Shown: positions 42,444-50,443 of the stretch, in pieces
Layout of the letters: each line of letters begins with the position of its first letter
How positions within the stretch are numbered: position 1 is the stretch's first letter
From: an uncultured Acidobacteriota bacterium
GTDB taxonomy: Bacteria; Acidobacteriota; Vicinamibacteria; Fen-336
DNA: 64,000 nucleotides
Reading direction: 5' to 3'
NCBI GenBank assembly: GCA_902826455.1
Contig: CADEEV010000001.1
Location: 122,955-186,954 of the forward strand
The notes under the pieces: generated by a model
What the model was told of the DNA's origin: nothing
Database searches by the model: none
The model's input: the letters and a program-made list of their open reading frames with translations, nothing else
Made by a program: the position numbers and the translations under genes

Positions 42444-43406
42444 TCACCCGAACAGCGACTGGCGCAGCACGTCCGGGTTGAGCTCGCCCGCCTCGAAGCT
42501 GCGGCCGCTCTTCACGTTCGTGATCGTGATACGGGCCGGGCTGAAGAGGTGGGGATCGACCTTGTAGAAGTCCCACTCGTAGCGCTTGAAGAGCTCGTAG
42601 AAGGGCGTGCCGTAGTCGCGAGACGCCGACGAGGGCACCTGCGGCACCAGGCGCTCGAGGACCGCGTCGTCGGCGTCCACCGTGAGCTGCACCCGGCCGC
42701 CGTAGAGCACGCAGTCGTTGGTGCGTCCGATCGCGCGCATGTCGTTCTTCGCGATCGGCGCGATCGGCGCCGTGCCCGTCGCGCACAGGACGCGTCTCAC
42801 GTCGAACTGGAGCTCGTGGAGCTTGTGGAGCGCCGTCTCCACGACGCGGGCAGCGATCTGCACGCCCGCTGCCGGCGTCGCCGTGGGCGCGGCCAGTAGG
42901 ATCAGGCGCTCGGCTGCGAGCCCCGCCCGCGTCGCGATCCAGTCCGCGACCGCGGCGGACGGCAGCGTCCGCGTCTCGAGGACCAGCACGCCCGGACCCT
43001 CGGCGCTCTCCGAGTAGCCGAGGGCCTCGTAGAGCGGCCCCTCGACCCGGGCAATGGCGCGGAGCGGCCCCGAGCCCATCGCGAAGAAGCCCTCGGGCTT
43101 GATCGCCCAACCGGCGTACTGCGAGGCGAGGCAGGCCGTCGCGGGGTGGTCGGTGCGCACGAAGACGCCCGGCAGCTCCAGGTCCTCGACCGCCACGGTC
43201 GTGAGCTCGACCTGGCCGGCGCCGCCGAGGCACACCTCCGCCAGGCGCCTGCCGGCCTCGAAGCCGCCGGGCGTTTCGATGCCGCAGTCGAGACGGCGTG
43301 CGCCGTTGTCCAGGGTCGCGACGCGGATGCCGAGCAGCGCCGCGTCCGCGGTCATGGTCCGGGCCAGCTGCGCCGCGCGCTCGTTCAGCTTCAGGATGCC
43401 GTCCAC
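42444..43406 (-). CDS. mch: Methenyltetrahydromethanopterin cyclohydrolase
   Basis: A 320-residue Mch, hydrolysing methenyl-H4MPT to 5-formyl-H4MPT. Family motifs include LNERAAQLARTM, GARRLDCGIETPGGFEAGR, GWAIKPEGFFAMGSGPLRAI, CATGTAPIAPIAKNDMRAIG, and KVDPHLFSPARITITNV at the end. Length matches bacterial and archaeal enzymes. The GTG at 43404-43406 overlaps the fhcC stop by 16 bases; the open frame extends further upstream within fhcC. It follows fhcC and precedes the MptN-like ligase. Confidence 0.95.
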   Translation of the reverse strand: MDGILKLNERAAQLARTMTADAALLGIRVATLDNGARRLDCGIETPGGFEAGRRLAEVCLGGAGQVELTTVAVEDLELPGVFVRTDHPATACLASQYAGWAIKPEGFFAMGSGPLRAIARVEGPLYEALGYSESAEGPGVLVLETRTLPSAAVADWIATRAGLAAERLILLAAPTATPAAGVQIAARVVETALHKLHELQFDVRRVLCATGTAPIAPIAKNDMRAIGRTNDCVLYGGRVQLTVDADDAVLERLVPQVPSSASRDYGTPFYELFKRYEWDFYKVDPHLFSPARITITNVKSGRSFEAGELNPDVLRQSLFG

Positions 43407-44203
43407 TTGAGGATCTCCCCGCGGCCGAGGTCCGCATGATCGCCGCCGAATCGGTCGAATGCGCCGGCGGCCATGGCGCCGACGTCGAAGCCGTGACGCT
43501 CGAGGCTCGCGAAGAGCAGGTCCACGTAGCCCGGGCGATAGCGGCACGCGTAGCGGAACGTGGGCAGCAGCTCGAGCGCGCCGCCCGCGACGATCGACCC
43601 GCGCTTCAGGCCGATCCCCGCTCCCGGGCCGAGCGCGCCGCGCACGACCAGAGTCCCCGCGACCATGTGGGCCCCCGCGTACGCTCCGGCCGACCCGCCG
43701 ACGGCGATCACGCCGCGCCGCAGGCGCTCGCCGACACGGACGCCGACCGAGCCGCGCACGAAGGCGAGGCCGCCCGTCATCCCGCGCGAGCTGCCTGGGG
43801 CCGCGCCGCAGAACGCCGCCGCCGCGTTGCCGTGCACCACGAGCCGGCCGCCCCGCATGCCGAGCCCGGTCCAGTCGTCGGCGTCGCCCTCGACCACGAG
43901 GGACCCACCGCTCATGCCGGCGCCGGTGTGGCGGCCGGCCGAACCCGCGACGATCAGGCTTCCGCCGATCATGCCCGCGCCCAGGCGCTTCACGCGCCGC
44001 ACGTCGCCCTCGACGCGAACCTGGTCGGCGTGCTCCCCGCGCACGTCGAAGAACTCTCCCAGGGCCACGACCTCCCGGCCGTGCTCCACCGGAAGGCGCG
44101 CGATCGCGGCCTCGGAGAGCGTCGCGAAGGCGTCGGGCCGCACGCACGGCGCCTCCAGGGCGACGCTCGGCGCCTGGCGCAGCGTGAGTCGCACCTCGCT
44201 CAC
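43391..44203 (-). CDS. fhcC: Formyltransferase/hydrolase complex subunit C
   Basis: A 270-residue FhcC/FwdC-type protein built of right-handed beta-helix repeats related to glutamate synthase domain 3: GAGMIGGSLIVAGSAG, GAGMSGGSLVVEGDAD, GLGMRGGRLVVHGNA, MTGGLAFVRGSVG, GAHMVAGTLVVRGALG. It is the structural partner of FhcA, FhcB and FhcD in the bacterial complex that passes formyl groups from H4MPT to methanofuran and releases formate. The GTG at 44201-44203 overlaps the fhcD stop. Confidence 0.94.
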   Translation of the reverse strand: MSEVRLTLRQAPSVALEAPCVRPDAFATLSEAAIARLPVEHGREVVALGEFFDVRGEHADQVRVEGDVRRVKRLGAGMIGGSLIVAGSAGRHTGAGMSGGSLVVEGDADDWTGLGMRGGRLVVHGNAAAAFCGAAPGSSRGMTGGLAFVRGSVGVRVGERLRRGVIAVGGSAGAYAGAHMVAGTLVVRGALGPGAGIGLKRGSIVAGGALELLPTFRYACRYRPGYVDLLFASLERHGFDVGAMAAGAFDRFGGDHADLGRGEILKWTAS

Positions 44204-45126
44204 CGGGCGGCCTCCGCGAACAGGGCGTGGAGGGGGAAGAGATGCTTCCCGAGCTTGCCCCCGTAGTTGCCGGCCGAGATCTCGACGACGCCCGGCCGGC
44301 AGGCGGCGTCGATGCCGGCGCGCAGCGACGCCTCGATCGCGGCGCGGTCGAGACCGTTCACGACGATCTCGAGAGTCGAATGCACGCCGTCGGGGAGCGC
44401 GCTCGTCACGCCCACCCGTCCGCGCAGCGACGGGCAATAGGCGTCGTTCGTCGAGGCCACCATCTTCTTGTAGCGGCGCGCGCCGACCTTGCTGCCGCTG
44501 CGCACGACGCCGCCCGGGAAGGGGAGGATGACGCCGCGGACGCGACGCATCGCGTCCACCGCGGCCTCGGCCGCCGCGAGGGCCGCAGCGGCGTCGACGG
44601 CGAGGATCAGGAAGTTGCCGCCGCCGATCGCCCGCTGCACGCCGACGGACGCCTCGACCAGGAACTCGCCCTCCATCACCGGCACGCGCCAGAAGCGCCG
44701 GCCGTCGATCACCTTGCTCGACTGAAAGCCGTCCCCGAAGAAGCGCAGCCCTTCGCCCATCGGCGCGCGCTCGGTTCCGCCGGGGAGCCCGTCGAAGCAC
44801 GCGGCTGTCGCGCACGTCAGCAGGGTCTGGCCCACCCGTTCGACCACGCGCTGTCCGAGACCGGCGGCATCGAACGCGAAGAGCAGCACGCTGACTCCCG
44901 GGCGGCCGTCGGGCGTCTCGGAAGGGCCGAGCTCCGCCTCGACGCCCGCCTCCACCTTGCAGCCGATCACCGAGGTGGCGAAGCCCGTGAGCGCGTCGGC
45001 CCCGATGCGCGCCCAGCGCGGCGACGCGGCCGTGATCACGAGACGTGTGGCGCGCATGCCGAAGGCTTCGGCGTAGGTGTCGCGGATCGCGACGCCGCGT
45101 CGTTCGAGAGGCACGCCGTCGGTCAT
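44200..45126 (-). CDS. fhcD: Formylmethanofuran:H4MPT formyltransferase subunit (Ftr/FhcD)
   Basis: A 308-residue formyltransferase that moves the formyl group from formyl-H4MPT to methanofuran. Sequence signatures are IRDTYAEAFGMRATRLVITA at the N-terminus, GFATSVIGCKVEAGVEAELG, IGGGNFLILAVDA, FPGGVVRSGSKVGARRYKKM and the end EISAGNYGGKLGKHLFPLH. The ATG overlaps the fhcA stop. Full length; the conserved C-terminal lobe is intact. Confidence 0.95.
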   Translation of the reverse strand: MTDGVPLERRGVAIRDTYAEAFGMRATRLVITAASPRWARIGADALTGFATSVIGCKVEAGVEAELGPSETPDGRPGVSVLLFAFDAAGLGQRVVERVGQTLLTCATAACFDGLPGGTERAPMGEGLRFFGDGFQSSKVIDGRRFWRVPVMEGEFLVEASVGVQRAIGGGNFLILAVDAAAALAAAEAAVDAMRRVRGVILPFPGGVVRSGSKVGARRYKKMVASTNDAYCPSLRGRVGVTSALPDGVHSTLEIVVNGLDRAAIEASLRAGIDAACRPGVVEISAGNYGGKLGKHLFPLHALFAEAAR

Positions 45127-46691
45127 CGCGCCGCTCCGATCTCGTCGGCCCCGACCACGTAGTCCTCGAGGCTCAGGCTTCCGGCTTCGGCCAGCACTCG
45201 CCCGAGAGCGCGCTCGACCGCAGGATCGAAGGGCGGCGTCGCCTGCAGCGTCCGGCCCCAGGTCTCTTCGCGGATCGCGCCGTCCTCCGCCACGCGACGG
45301 CCCGCCTTCAGGACGTGGCGCGGCGTCGTGAACATGGTCTCGAGGTTCGCGTCGGGGGCATACAGCGCCACGTCGGCGTCGGCGCCCACCCCCAGATGGC
45401 CCTTGTGCTCGAGCCCCAGCAGTCGCGCCGGGGCCGCGCGCGTCACGATCGCGACCTCGTACAGGCTGTACTCGCGGGCGAGGCCGTCGCGGAGCGCCGT
45501 GCCCTCGAGCCCCTGGGGATGCACGCGGGCGATCTGCTCGTCGCGGTACGCGCGATCCATCAGCAGCCGGAGCAGCCGGGGATAGGAGAGGAAGGTGCCG
45601 CCGTTGGGGTGATCCGTGGAGAGCACGAGGCGCCACGGATCCGGCGAGAGCAGCAGTAGCTCGAGACCCGCCGCCCATTGCATCGCGTGGACCACGTTCC
45701 TCTCGCGGTACTCGTAGGGCACGACGCCGCAGCCTCCCTCGAGCTCGAGATCGGCATCCACCCACTTGCGCCCGGTGAGATCGTGGAGCATCTCGCCGAC
45801 GCGGGCGTCGGCCGTCATGGTGGTGGCGGGTCCGAACATCACCTGGCCCACGTCGGCGCTCACGTTCGCGTGGGCCGCGAGGGCCGCGCTCAGCTCGCGT
45901 GCCCGCGACGTGGGGCGCCCTCCCGGCTCGCCGCCGTAGACGTGGAACTGCAGGTGCGCCAGGTGGACGCGCCGGCCTTCGAGGGCCGCGATCGTGTCGA
46001 GGGTCGTCGTCGCGTTTCCCGCGAGGCCCAGGTTGCTGCAGTGGAGATGCATCGGGTGGGGCAGCGCCAGGGCATCGGCCGCCCTCGCGAGGGCCGTGAG
46101 GATGCGCCGGGGCGTCACGCGCCGGCCGGGCAGCGCGTCGTCGAGGCCCGGCGTTCCGCGCGCGGCCTTCCAGGCGGCGCCGCCGCCGGGGTTCACGACC
46201 TTGACGCCGTAGGCCCGCGAGGCCCGCACCGCCCAGCCGAGCACGTCGCGCACGGCGTCGTCGCTTCCGTCCTCGAGGGCCGCGAGCACGAACTCGTCGT
46301 TGCCCAGGAGGACGTAGAAGCCCTTGTCCACGAGCGGCGTGTCCTGCAGCTCGAGGTGCGCGTGGCGCGCCCCCAGCAGCGGCACCGCGGCGTCGAAGAC
46401 CGTCGTGTACCCGAGCAGGGTGTAGAGCCGCCCGGTGTCGGGAACCGTCGGGACGGTGCGGCGCTCCGGCTCGAGACGCCGGGCCAGGTTCACCTTGGGC
46501 CCGGCGACGTGGGAGTGGATGTCCACGGCGCCCGGCATCACGACGAGACCCGCCGCGTCGAGAGTCGGCGCGTCTCCGGGCAAGGCCGCCACGACGCGGC
46601 CGTCCTCGATGCAGATGTCGCGGATCGCGCCGTCGATGGCGTGGCGCGGGTCGTAGACGCGGCCACCCGTGATGCGCAGCCGCTCGCTCAC
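45123..46691 (-). CDS. fhcA: Formyltransferase/hydrolase complex subunit A (amidohydrolase)
   Basis: A 522-residue amidohydrolase-fold subunit that hydrolyses formylmethanofuran to formate. The metal-binding HxH is at residues 59-61 (DIHSHVAGPK), with further ligands in VNPGGGAAWK (likely carboxylated lysine region), MHLHCSNLG, HLAHLQFHVYGG and STDHPNGGTF. The C-terminal region GLEHKGHLGVGADADVALY is the composite beta-sandwich. The GTG at 46689-46691 overlaps the fhcB stop. Gene order in the direction of transcription is fhcB-A-D-C. Confidence 0.95.
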   Translation of the reverse strand: MSERLRITGGRVYDPRHAIDGAIRDICIEDGRVVAALPGDAPTLDAAGLVVMPGAVDIHSHVAGPKVNLARRLEPERRTVPTVPDTGRLYTLLGYTTVFDAAVPLLGARHAHLELQDTPLVDKGFYVLLGNDEFVLAALEDGSDDAVRDVLGWAVRASRAYGVKVVNPGGGAAWKAARGTPGLDDALPGRRVTPRRILTALARAADALALPHPMHLHCSNLGLAGNATTTLDTIAALEGRRVHLAHLQFHVYGGEPGGRPTSRARELSAALAAHANVSADVGQVMFGPATTMTADARVGEMLHDLTGRKWVDADLELEGGCGVVPYEYRERNVVHAMQWAAGLELLLLSPDPWRLVLSTDHPNGGTFLSYPRLLRLLMDRAYRDEQIARVHPQGLEGTALRDGLAREYSLYEVAIVTRAAPARLLGLEHKGHLGVGADADVALYAPDANLETMFTTPRHVLKAGRRVAEDGAIREETWGRTLQATPPFDPAVERALGRVLAEAGSLSLEDYVVGADEIGAAR

Positions 46692-47749
46692 GAGGCGAGC
46701 GCCTCCGCGAGGCGTGCCAGCACCGTGGCCTCGCTCGGGTGGTCCGAGCTCTGGGGGGGCGCGTGGCGTAGCGCGACGCCGTCGCCGCGGAAGACCCGGC
46801 CGGCCGTGGCGCCGAACGCGCTCGTCGCGAGAAACACGCGGGCTCCTTCGCGCTCGACGGCCCCGAGTGCGACGCAGGGGACGCGCGCGAGTTGCGCGGC
46901 GGCCTCGTTCGACAGGTGCGCCTCGGGCTCGACGCCGACGAGAAGCACGGCGTCCACGTCGCCGCGCTGCAGGAGCGTCTCGGCCGCGAACTCGCCGGGC
47001 CCGTAGCGGGGCCCGTCGGCGCCGAAGCGCACGGAGGCGGGGAAGCCCGTGAGCCAGGTGAGCACGTTCTCGGCCCCGACGGGGTTGCTCCCGCGACGCA
47101 GGCCCGAGAGCCGTACGCGGGACTTCCGGTGACACTCCCGTACCAGCGCGGTCAACGCGTCGGCACGACACGCGTCGCGCCGGGCGGGCGCCGGGTCGGC
47201 GTCGCACACGACGACGCCGTAGCCACAGGAGACCAGGCGCCTCGCGAGGCTGCGCAGGGCCTCCACCGGCAGGCTCCCGGCCTGCGCGGCGTCCACGCGG
47301 CGGCCGCGCGCGAACGCGCGGAGGGCGAGAAGCGCCGGGATCTCCTGATCGGGCTCGAGAGCGAGCCTCGTGTCGGCGTCCGCCGGTCCGCGGGCCGAGC
47401 CCACGTCGACGCTCACCCGCGCCAGGCCCGGACGCGGCGCGAGCTCCGAGGCGTCGGAGCCACACGCCCAGAAGACGGCGAGTTCCGCGTGCCGGTACTC
47501 GCCCCGTGACGCGAGAGCCGCCCCCAGGCGCTCGAAGGCGCGGAAGGAGCCGGCATGGCTGGCCGAAGCGGGGGTGTCCAGGATCGCGCCGAGGCGGCGC
47601 GCTACGGCCACGGCTGCCCGCTGGGCTTCCACCGTGCTGTCGAGAAGGCCGTAGACGAGGGGCTGCCTGGCCGCGCGCAGCAGCCCGGCGGCCACCGCCA
47701 CCGCGGCGTCGAGCTCGCTCGGCTGGCCGTCGACCGTCGAGCGCCTCAC
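46688..47749 (-). CDS. fhcB: Formyltransferase/hydrolase complex subunit B
   Basis: A 353-residue FhcB, the bacterial counterpart of the molybdo/tungsto-formylmethanofuran dehydrogenase subunit B. It is shorter than the archaeal protein and shows no N-terminal iron-sulphur cysteines, as expected for the non-redox bacterial complex. QPLVYGLLDSTVEAQRAAVA and RGSNPVGAENVLTWLTGFPA are recognisable family segments. The GTG at 47747-47749 overlaps the stop of the upstream ATP-grasp gene; a longer open frame upstream lies inside that gene. Confidence 0.9.
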   Translation of the reverse strand: MRRSTVDGQPSELDAAVAVAAGLLRAARQPLVYGLLDSTVEAQRAAVAVARRLGAILDTPASASHAGSFRAFERLGAALASRGEYRHAELAVFWACGSDASELAPRPGLARVSVDVGSARGPADADTRLALEPDQEIPALLALRAFARGRRVDAAQAGSLPVEALRSLARRLVSCGYGVVVCDADPAPARRDACRADALTALVRECHRKSRVRLSGLRRGSNPVGAENVLTWLTGFPASVRFGADGPRYGPGEFAAETLLQRGDVDAVLLVGVEPEAHLSNEAAAQLARVPCVALGAVEREGARVFLATSAFGATAGRVFRGDGVALRHAPPQSSDHPSEATVLARLAEALAS

Positions 47750-48846
47750 GCCGGCACCCCGGCGTGGCACGCCCGCGCGATGGCCTGCGCCGATGCCACG
47801 AGCCGCCCGTGGCACTCCGCGTCGTCCGAGCCCGTCGCGAAGACCGTGCAGATCGGCTGGCCGCGCCGCAGGGGAGCGCCCGGCGCCGGCACGTCGCGGA
47901 CCGTGTCGCCGCCCAGCCAGGCGCGCGTGTCGGGCGCGACACCGTCGGCCTGGGCCCACACGATGGCCTTGCCCCAGACGCCGGCCGGCGGCGGGGCGAA
48001 CGGGACGCCGAGCCGCCCACGGCACGCCTCCACGTGGACGTCGAAGACGCTCGCGCCGGTCGCGCGCTCGACGAGCTCCATCGAGGCACAGTAGCGCGGG
48101 TTGAGCTCGAGCACGAACGCCTCGCCGTCCCTCAGGACGAAATCGAGGCCGTTGACGCCGACCAGTGCGAACTCCACGGTGAGCGCCTGGACCAGCGCGT
48201 CGAGACGAGCGGCGATCGCGGTCTCGGCGCGGAGCGGGAACAGGCTGCCGCAATAGCGGAACCCCGTGGCTCCGAACGCGGGCTCGCCGGCCAGGCCGGC
48301 GGCGATGCCGAGCACCACGGCGCGCCGGCCGTCGGCCGCGAACGTGACGGAGGCGAGCGTGCCGTCGATCCGTTCCTGGACGATCTCGCGCGGACCTGGA
48401 GTCGTGCCCGGCCCGAGAGCCCGGACGCCCGTGCCGCCGCCGCCCCGGCGGGGCTTCCGGAGCCAGCTCCGCCCCTCGGTCCGCGCGTCCGTCGGGCCGA
48501 GCGTCAGGGGCACGCGGCCGCCGTGGCGCGTGATGACGGCCTGCAGCCGCGCGACGTCGCGCGCGCCTCGGAGGGCTCGCGGCGCGTTGCCGAGGCGCTC
48601 GCGGCCGCGCGAGAGCCGCGCGACGACGGCCGGATGGTTCTCGAAACTGCTGCCGTAGACGAGGGCCCGTCCGGGAAAGGCCTGGGCGGCGGCCGCCACG
48701 GCCGTCGGGCTCCAGCGTCGGCCCAGGGCGAGGTTGGGCACGAGGGCCGTCTGGTCCAGGTCGCCGAAGGCGTCGATCGTCGCGCAGTCGTATCCCGCGC
48801 GCGCGGCCGACTCCGCGAGCGCCCGCGTCGAGAGGCCGACGATCAG
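47746..48846 (-). CDS. ATP-grasp protein with an obscured start, between fhcB and mtdB
   Basis: An ATP-grasp protein of about 331-366 residues (RSWLRKPRRGGGGTGVRALG, ALVGVNGLDFVLRDGEAFVL, ELNPRYCASMELVERATG). The first usual start, GTG at 48741, would cut off a convincing N-terminal Rossmann-like strand encoded upstream (VLIVGLSTRALAESAARAGY). That segment is open back to the mtdB end but has no ATG, GTG or TTG. The coordinates given use a CTG at 48846. Alternatively the ATG coupled to the mtdB stop (TGATG) is the true start and one base is missing within the next 15 bases. A homologue occupies comparable positions in methylotroph H4MPT clusters; glutamate or amino-acid ligation to a cofactor is likely. 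Confidence 0.75.
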   Translation of the reverse strand: MIVGLSTRALAESAARAGYDCATIDAFGDLDQTALVPNLALGRRWSPTAVAAAAQAFPGRALVYGSSFENHPAVVARLSRGRERLGNAPRALRGARDVARLQAVITRHGGRVPLTLGPTDARTEGRSWLRKPRRGGGGTGVRALGPGTTPGPREIVQERIDGTLASVTFAADGRRAVVLGIAAGLAGEPAFGATGFRYCGSLFPLRAETAIAARLDALVQALTVEFALVGVNGLDFVLRDGEAFVLELNPRYCASMELVERATGASVFDVHVEACRGRLGVPFAPPPAGVWGKAIVWAQADGVAPDTRAWLGGDTVRDVPAPGAPLRRGQPICTVFATGSDDAECHGRLVASAQAIARACHAGVPA

Positions 48847-48862
48847 GACTGGCGGAGCGGCA

Positions 48863-49723
48863 TCAGAGGCCCGCCGCGAGATCGTAGATCTCCTCCGCGT
48901 CGAGCACGAGGTCGTTGCGTTCGAAGAGCCGCGCTACGGCGGCCTTGTGCGCCTTCATCTTGAGCCCGCCGATGCCGAGCGCCCCGAAAGCCGGCACGCC
49001 CTCACGCGGCGTCCCGTTGTCGATGGCCTCGACGCCCTCGATGCCCATCGGGGGCACGGCGTTCACGTCGGCGACGGCCTTGAGGCTTCCCTGGCCGCTC
49101 CACGCGTCGCGCGAGAGCAGCTGGACCCCGGCGGGGCCGGCGGCGAGCACCAGGTCCGCGTCGCCCACGAGAGAGCGGGCCTCGGCCGGACCGGAGACGA
49201 CCGTGTGCTCGACCGAGCCCTTGAAGCGCGCGCCGATCTCCGCGGCCGCCGCAGCGCCATGAGCCCGGTCGCGCGAGGTGATGCGGACCCTCGCCCCGAG
49301 GCGCAGGAGCAGGCCCGCGGCGCGCGAGCCGACCGGGCCGGTGCCGGCCAGTACGAGAGCCCGCAGCCCCTTCGCATCGCCGCCCGCCGCGCGCACGAGC
49401 TTGACCACGGCCGCGGCGGCCGTGGTGTTGGAGCCGTTGGGGTCGAACAGGATGGAGACGCGGAACGGCCCGAAGAACGCGTTCTTGGCCGCCTTCAGCA
49501 GCGTCTCGCCCTTGGCCATGCTCGCGCCGCCCACGAACAGCGCCGTGTTCTGGAGGTCCTTCGGACCGCGCGTGAAGATCGCGCCGTGGACCAGGCCGCG
49601 GACGTCCGCCTCCGCGACGCCTCCGTAGCTCAGCACCTCGTCGGCGCCGGCGTCGTAGGCCACGATGCGGTCGAATGCGCTGGGGTGGGCGTCGCCGTCC
49701 AGTTGCAGGAGCAGCTTGCGCAT
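48863..49723 (-). CDS. mtdB: NAD(P)-dependent methylene-H4MPT dehydrogenase
   Basis: A 286-residue MtdB. It oxidises methylene-H4MPT to methenyl-H4MPT with NAD(P). The Rossmann motif is LVLAGTGPVGSRAAGLLLRL, and the C-terminus FGALGIGGLKMKAHKAA followed by LFERNDLVLDAEEIYDLA is characteristic of MtdB/MtdA. MtdB rather than MtdA is favoured by linkage to fae, mch and fhc and by absence of folate C1 genes nearby. The ATG is preceded by a weak ribosome site and by a GC hairpin in the 72-base gap after fae. Confidence 0.92.
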   Translation of the reverse strand: MRKLLLQLDGDAHPSAFDRIVAYDAGADEVLSYGGVAEADVRGLVHGAIFTRGPKDLQNTALFVGGASMAKGETLLKAAKNAFFGPFRVSILFDPNGSNTTAAAAVVKLVRAAGGDAKGLRALVLAGTGPVGSRAAGLLLRLGARVRITSRDRAHGAAAAAEIGARFKGSVEHTVVSGPAEARSLVGDADLVLAAGPAGVQLLSRDAWSGQGSLKAVADVNAVPPMGIEGVEAIDNGTPREGVPAFGALGIGGLKMKAHKAAVARLFERNDLVLDAEEIYDLAAGL

Positions 49724-49757
49724 TCCAGGTCACCGTCCGTCCCGGTGCGCCCCACCG

Positions 49758-49775
49758 GCCGGCCTTGCGGCCGGC
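49758..49775 (-). other. GC-rich hairpin between fae and mtdB
   Basis: GCCGGCC-TTGC-GGCCGGC forms a perfect 7-base-pair stem with a four-base loop, 20 bases after the fae stop and 34 bases before the mtdB start in the transcribed direction. No T-tract follows. It could stabilise the fae 3' end or attenuate read-through into the rest of the operon. Confidence 0.45.
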
Positions 49776-49795
49776 GAGGCGACCAGGAGCGGGTT

Positions 49796-50311
49796 CTACT
49801 TCTTGTCGGCGCCGCCCGCGAAGGGGTGCGTCGCGGTCTTGGCGCCCGTGAGGACCTCGTCGAGCGTCGGCTTGCCCTTGAGGGCGCGCTCGATCGACTC
49901 CTTGGTGGCCTGGTAGTTGTACTGGTAGATCTTCTTGTCGTCGGCCGCTTCCCAGTGGATGAAGACGCCGACCAGGATCACGTAGTCGTTCGCCTTGTCC
50001 TTCGGGATGACGCCCGAGCTCACGGAGTCCACGACCGCGCGGGCCACGGCGGCCTGGGCCGGTCCGAACATCTGGACGGCCTGCTTCGCGCCCTTGATCG
50101 TGACCTTGTTGAAGAGCAGCGTGTCGGGCTTGCAGGGAAGGTTGGGCGCGACGACGGCCAGGAGCGACGTGAAGCCGTCCTTGTTGTTGGAGAGCGCGTT
50201 CACGAAGGCTTGACCCGCGGGCCCGCTCTTCGACCCGATGATGAGGTCGATGTGGGCGACCTCGTTGCCTTCGCCGACCAGAGATTCGCCGATGAAGAAG
50301 TCCGCTGCCAT
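49796..50311 (-). CDS. fae: Formaldehyde-activating enzyme
   Basis: A 171-residue canonical Fae catalysing condensation of formaldehyde with tetrahydromethanopterin. [20 protein letters not shown] contains the catalytic histidine (H20). [60 protein letters not shown] and [17 protein letters not shown] complete the family pattern. The ATG is preceded by a strong AGGAGGATGAA ribosome site, the best of the locus, consistent with high expression. It is the first gene of the 13-gene leftward run ending with the amino-acid kinase at 36.5 kb. Confidence 0.97.
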   Translation of the reverse strand: MAADFFIGESLVGEGNEVAHIDLIIGSKSGPAGQAFVNALSNNKDGFTSLLAVVAPNLPCKPDTLLFNKVTIKGAKQAVQMFGPAQAAVARAVVDSVSSGVIPKDKANDYVILVGVFIHWEAADDKKIYQYNYQATKESIERALKGKPTLDEVLTGAKTATHPFAGGADKK

Positions 50312-50360
50312 TTCATCCTCCTGAGACGTGACGGTTGGGGTGCCTTGCTCGCGAGCGGCG

Positions 50361-50366
50361 ATTCTA
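50361..50366 (-). promoter_or_regulatory. Candidate -10 element of the fae operon
   Basis: TAGAAT on the minus strand (5/6 to TATAAT) about 50 bases before the fae ATG. No convincing -35 hexamer is found 16-18 bases upstream, so an activator may be needed; the GTGACC palindrome lies 35 bases further upstream. Confidence 0.38.
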
Positions 50367-50400
50367 GCACCACGGTCCCGGCGGCCCGTGGACGTTTCCC

Positions 50401-50415
50401 GTGACCTCTGGTCAC
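50401..50415. promoter_or_regulatory. Perfect palindrome GTGACC-TCT-GGTCAC in the fae divergent region
   Basis: A 6+3+6 base inverted repeat with no mismatch, located in the 132-base gap between the divergent fae and HprK-like genes. It is upstream of the fae -10 candidate and overlaps the expected -35 zone of the rightward TAGACT box (50430-50435), which itself ends 8 bases before the HprK-like ATG. It is a plausible operator for a dimeric regulator controlling one or both sides. Confidence 0.5.
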
Positions 50416-50443
50416 GCGCAGCGCTCGACTAGACTCGTCGTCG

